DNA from: PALSA-911 sp963743035
GTDB lineage: Bacteria > Pseudomonadota > Alphaproteobacteria > Acetobacterales > Acetobacteraceae
Assembly: GCA_963743035.1 (NCBI GenBank)
Contig: CAVUOB010000005.1
Location: 313,450 to 377,449 of the forward strand
Reading direction: 5' to 3'
Length of the DNA stretch: 64,000 nucleotides
Under the pieces are notes generated by a model. That model was not told the origin of the DNA and searched no databases. It saw nothing but the letters and a program-made list of their open reading frames with translations. Shown one piece after another: positions 61,502 through 64,000 of the stretch (position 1 is its first letter; each line of letters opens with the position of its first letter). The translations under genes were made by a program, and so were the position numbers.

Positions 61502-63082
61502 ATGTTCGATAATACGACTGTTCTCGTGGTCGGTGCAGGGCCGACAGGCTTATTGCTGGCATCGGAGCTGCTTCGCCGGAATGTCGCGTGCCGTGTGATC
61601 GACGCACATCAAGCGCCGTTGCACTGGGATCGGGCGACGGTCGTGCATCCGCGCTCACTCGAACTCTTCGAGGGCCTGGGTCTCCTCGATCCGCTCCTGA
61701 CCGCGGGTGTCAAGCAACGTGTTGCCCGTCTTCACTCGCAGGGCGTGGTGCTCGGCGAAATCGATCTCTCGATTTGCGGCAGTCGCTACGGGTTCAACAT
61801 CGGTATTTCGGAGGAGGTTACCGAGTCGATCCTGACCGAGTACCTCCACCGGCAGGATGGCAAGGTGATGCGCTCATCCAGGCTGATCGGATTGGCTGAC
61901 CACGAAGGCGGCCTTCTGGCGACCATCGAGCGGGAAGGCACAACGGAGCAAATTCTAGCCCAGTGGGTGGTAGGGTGCGATGGGCTCCACAGCACGTGCC
62001 GGACCCTGACCGGGATCGATATGATCGGGCACGACATCATCCAACCCTGGGCCGTGTTCGACGCGACCCTGGTGGGCTGGCAGGATTCCTACGAGGCGAA
62101 CTACGCCTATCTGGACGAGATCCCGGTGATTCTGACCGCACTTCCCGATCAGAGATGGCGCGTGTACCTGAGGCCATCTTCCCCCACCTCCGACCTGGTG
62201 GCCGACGCTTCGTCCACTATCGGCCGCTACCTGCCCAATTTCGGCTTTGATGGTGTCGAAAACCCGACGCGTTTCCACTGCCACACGAAGGTGGCGAAGC
62301 GGTTCCGGTCAGGTCGTGTCATTCTGGCGGGGGACGCGGCACATGTGTGCTCCCCTGCCCAAGGTCACGGGATGAACACCGGCCTGCAGGACGCGGTGAA
62401 TTTGGCCTGGAAGATGGCACTTGTCTGTCATGGCCACTGCGACGCCGTGCTGCTGGACAGCTATGAAGCAGAACGGCGCCCGATGGCCGAGATGGTTACC
62501 GCGTCGGGGGACGCTGTCGAACTTGCGCAAATGGTAATTGATCCAGCCGAACGGCAAGCCCGCGACGCAGCGCTTCGGGCGATATTCGCCGACCCGGACT
62601 CGCGACATCACGAGGCAGCCGCAGAGGCGGAGCTCGACATCGACTACGGCGGCTCACCCATCGTCATGGGCGACAAGCACGATGCGCTTGCGCCGGGCCA
62701 GCGCCTTCCGGATACAATCGAGGTCTCTCTCGCCGACGGGCGGGCCTGCATGCTGCATGAGCTGGCCAACCGCGCCGGCCACACTGCGCTGCTCATCGGC
62801 GGCTCATCGATTGACACGGAAATGCTCGCGCGAGTTGACGACTTCATCCGTGCTCAGAGCCTCGCATCCGTTATCATTGAAGAAGTCGTTGCGATTTCGG
62901 CCGGCTACGACGATCAGAGGCCGTACGCACGGGTCACGCCGGCAGCAGCCGAACAATTGGGGATCGGCGAGATCACCCTTCTTGTCATCCGGCCCGACGG
63001 GCATATCGGCCTTCGATCCGACTGCAATCATGTCGAGGACCTGGCAGCCTACCGACGATTGCTCGTATCGGGCCAACCATGA
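61502..63082 (+). CDS. PHBH-type FAD-dependent aromatic monooxygenase
   Basis: This 526-residue class A flavoprotein hydroxylase has VLVVGAGPTGLLLASELLRRN (FAD site), VVGCDGLHSTCR (DG motif), VILAGDAAHVCSPAQGHGMNTGLQDAVNLAWKMA in pieces (GD motif, residue 277 on) and a C-terminal thioredoxin-like domain (about 400-526; HTALLIGGSSIDTEML, VTPAAAEQLGIGEITLLVIRPDGHIGLRSD) typical of phenol- and polyketide-type members. It would use NAD(P)H and O2 on a phenolic compound. GC content is slightly lower than in the preceding genes. Confidence 0.9.
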   Translation: MFDNTTVLVVGAGPTGLLLASELLRRNVACRVIDAHQAPLHWDRATVVHPRSLELFEGLGLLDPLLTAGVKQRVARLHSQGVVLGEIDLSICGSRYGFNIGISEEVTESILTEYLHRQDGKVMRSSRLIGLADHEGGLLATIEREGTTEQILAQWVVGCDGLHSTCRTLTGIDMIGHDIIQPWAVFDATLVGWQDSYEANYAYLDEIPVILTALPDQRWRVYLRPSSPTSDLVADASSTIGRYLPNFGFDGVENPTRFHCHTKVAKRFRSGRVILAGDAAHVCSPAQGHGMNTGLQDAVNLAWKMALVCHGHCDAVLLDSYEAERRPMAEMVTASGDAVELAQMVIDPAERQARDAALRAIFADPDSRHHEAAAEAELDIDYGGSPIVMGDKHDALAPGQRLPDTIEVSLADGRACMLHELANRAGHTALLIGGSSIDTEMLARVDDFIRAQSLASVIIEEVVAISAGYDDQRPYARVTPAAAEQLGIGEITLLVIRPDGHIGLRSDCNHVEDLAAYRRLLVSGQP

Positions 63083-63636
63083 TCCGTCGCATTGCATGTT
63101 GCCGACGCGCGTTCCTCTTCGCGCATGGCGCGGCCAGAGCAGGGTGAGTCAGTCGCTCACGGTGCAAGGGGGGACAGGGAGAGATCGTTGCAGGGGGTTC
63201 AAGCTCCCCTCGACCAGCCAATAGCAACGAGTGTCCTGGGAAGGACAGGTTTTTTCACGCGCGACCATTGAGCGACAGCGGCGGTCTTGGGGCTTGGGGC
63301 TTGGGGCTTGGGGCTTGGGGTGGGGTTGGCTTGCGGGTCGACCGCGGCTCGCGGATGCGCGGCATGGGCGCTCAGCCGCCCTCGGCGTAGGCCCGCGAAT
63401 GACCGCCGGGACGCCGCTCTATAACCGAGTAGGGTCGGCAGCTGCCGCAGCAGCTGGCCGCCGTCAACGTCCGCTTTACCGGGCTGCGCGCCCGAGAGTA
63501 GACAGGCGGCTCTCGCCCGATTGTCGATTGGCGCCCTCGAAGACACCCGATCGGCGCCCGGGGCTCCGTACTTGGAACGAGCACCGCTGATCCCCATTTG
63601 ATGGGCTTGTGAATTAGGGAAACCGGAAAAGCGACA
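63083..63636. other. 554-base region without a supported gene
   Basis: Open frames here have no family signal. The only structure is a G-rich tandem repeat at 63289-63325 (listed separately). Confidence 0.5.
63289..63325 (+). repeat. tandem GGGGCTT repeat; candidate G-quadruplex
   Basis: Six GGGG tracts occur (63289-63292, 63296-63299, 63303-63306, 63310-63313, 63317-63320, 63322-63325). The first five are spaced by exactly CTT. The 7-base unit is prone to copy-number change and fits a short-loop quadruplex. Confidence 0.65.
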
Positions 63637-63900
63637 ATGGCGAGCGGTTGGGCTCCGGACGGGGCGGTGCAGGATCAGATCGACGATACGATCACGGACG
63701 GGGTGATGAGAGCGCGGGCGAGCATGCCGACGGGTGAGGGCGTGACCCATTGCCTGGAATGCGGTGACGAAATTCCGGAAGCGCGCCGCCGTGCGATGCC
63801 CGGAGTGCGGACCTGCATTGCATGTCAGTCGGCGCGTGATCGCCGTCCGATGAACACCGGGTTCAACCGCAGGGGTAACAAAGACAGCCAACTCAGATAG
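63637..63900 (+). CDS. DksA/TraR C4-type zinc-finger protein (short, YbiI-like)
   Basis: This 87-residue protein has the zinc site Cys39, Cys42, Cys60, Cys63 in CLECGDEIPEARRRAMPGVRTCIACQ, the DksA/TraR signature. It lacks the long coiled coil of DksA, so it resembles phage- or plasmid-type TraR/YbiI proteins that may bind RNA polymerase's secondary channel. A GGAAAAGCGACA leader lies before the ATG. Confidence 0.87.
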   Translation: MASGWAPDGAVQDQIDDTITDGVMRARASMPTGEGVTHCLECGDEIPEARRRAMPGVRTCIACQSARDRRPMNTGFNRRGNKDSQLR

Positions 63901-64000
63901 CGCTCGGCGTAATTGCGGTTCGGGGCGGTTATGCTCCATGTCGTAACTGGCGAGAGTTCTGCTCTCCGCGGGTTGCTGCGAAAAAGCAGCCAGTCTCCTT

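Overview
The window is high-GC DNA from an alphaproteobacterium, most likely an Acetobacteraceae/Rhodospirillales-type organism. This is an inference from the hopanoid-linked transporter HpnN, the UgpAEC and AtzG/AtzE-like gene sets, the pssA/psd pair, a probable EcfG-type stress promoter, and two families of intergenic palindromic repeats. Sixty-base samples give about 70% G+C in ordinary genes (42/60 at 56701-56760) but only 52% (31/60 at 47461-47520) inside part of the glycan cluster.

Layout. 0-3 kb: end of an unidentified gene, hpnN and a small secreted protein. 3-5.5 kb: stress genes (Mn-catalase and a DUF892 ferritin-like protein) behind a GGAAC/GGTT promoter, and an outer-membrane protein. 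5.7-9.2 kb: quinone-reductase-like enzyme, 2-hydroxyacid dehydrogenase, SpoU methyltransferase and RluA pseudouridine synthase. 9.5-13 kb: dTDP-L-rhamnose operon rmlBACD, in frame-broken form (ten single-base frame changes, all in the direction of an inserted base). 13-18.7 kb: crcB, a peptide-type ABC binding protein, and a marR-emrA-emrB efflux operon. 18.6-26 kb: frame-broken glycosyltransferase, a two-gene chromate transporter, a frame-broken aldo/keto reductase and a GH42-like secreted hydrolase. 26-32.4 kb: DUF4337 protein, orphan histidine-kinase-type ATPase, ugpAEC without ugpB, and an AtzG-like/amidase pair. 32.7-38 kb: tRNA-Pro(CGG), LOG-family hydrolase, cytochrome c' and a b-type cytochrome, LysM protein, psd and pssA.

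38-55.6 kb is a surface-glycan cluster. It holds a GT2 glycosyltransferase, a cassette starting with glucose-1-phosphate cytidylyltransferase (rfbF, SDR, RmlC-like epimerase, SDR, methyltransferase), an OafA-type acyltransferase, a TylF-like methyltransferase, a 946-residue methyltransferase/coiled-coil/glycosyltransferase fusion, a second glycosyltransferase, an unknown protein and a DUF1796 papain-like protein. No flippase, polymerase or ABC exporter is seen. Three of these proteins carry a coiled coil followed by an ST(S/T)WR motif. A Tn3-transposase N-terminal remnant and lower-GC genes point to mosaic assembly.

55.7-64 kb: a CaiB-type CoA transferase with a two-subunit CoA transferase, a mercuric-reductase-like flavoprotein, remnants of a Hint-type protein and a shortened sulfotransferase, a PHBH-type monooxygenase and a DksA/TraR zinc-finger protein.

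The most unusual signals outside genes are (1) at least six intergenic palindromes sharing a GAGCAA...TTGCTC frame around different self-complementary cores, (2) three 210-250 bp elements built from chains of small GC-rich hairpins around a 19-20 bp central stem, and (3) two runs of GGGG tracts.
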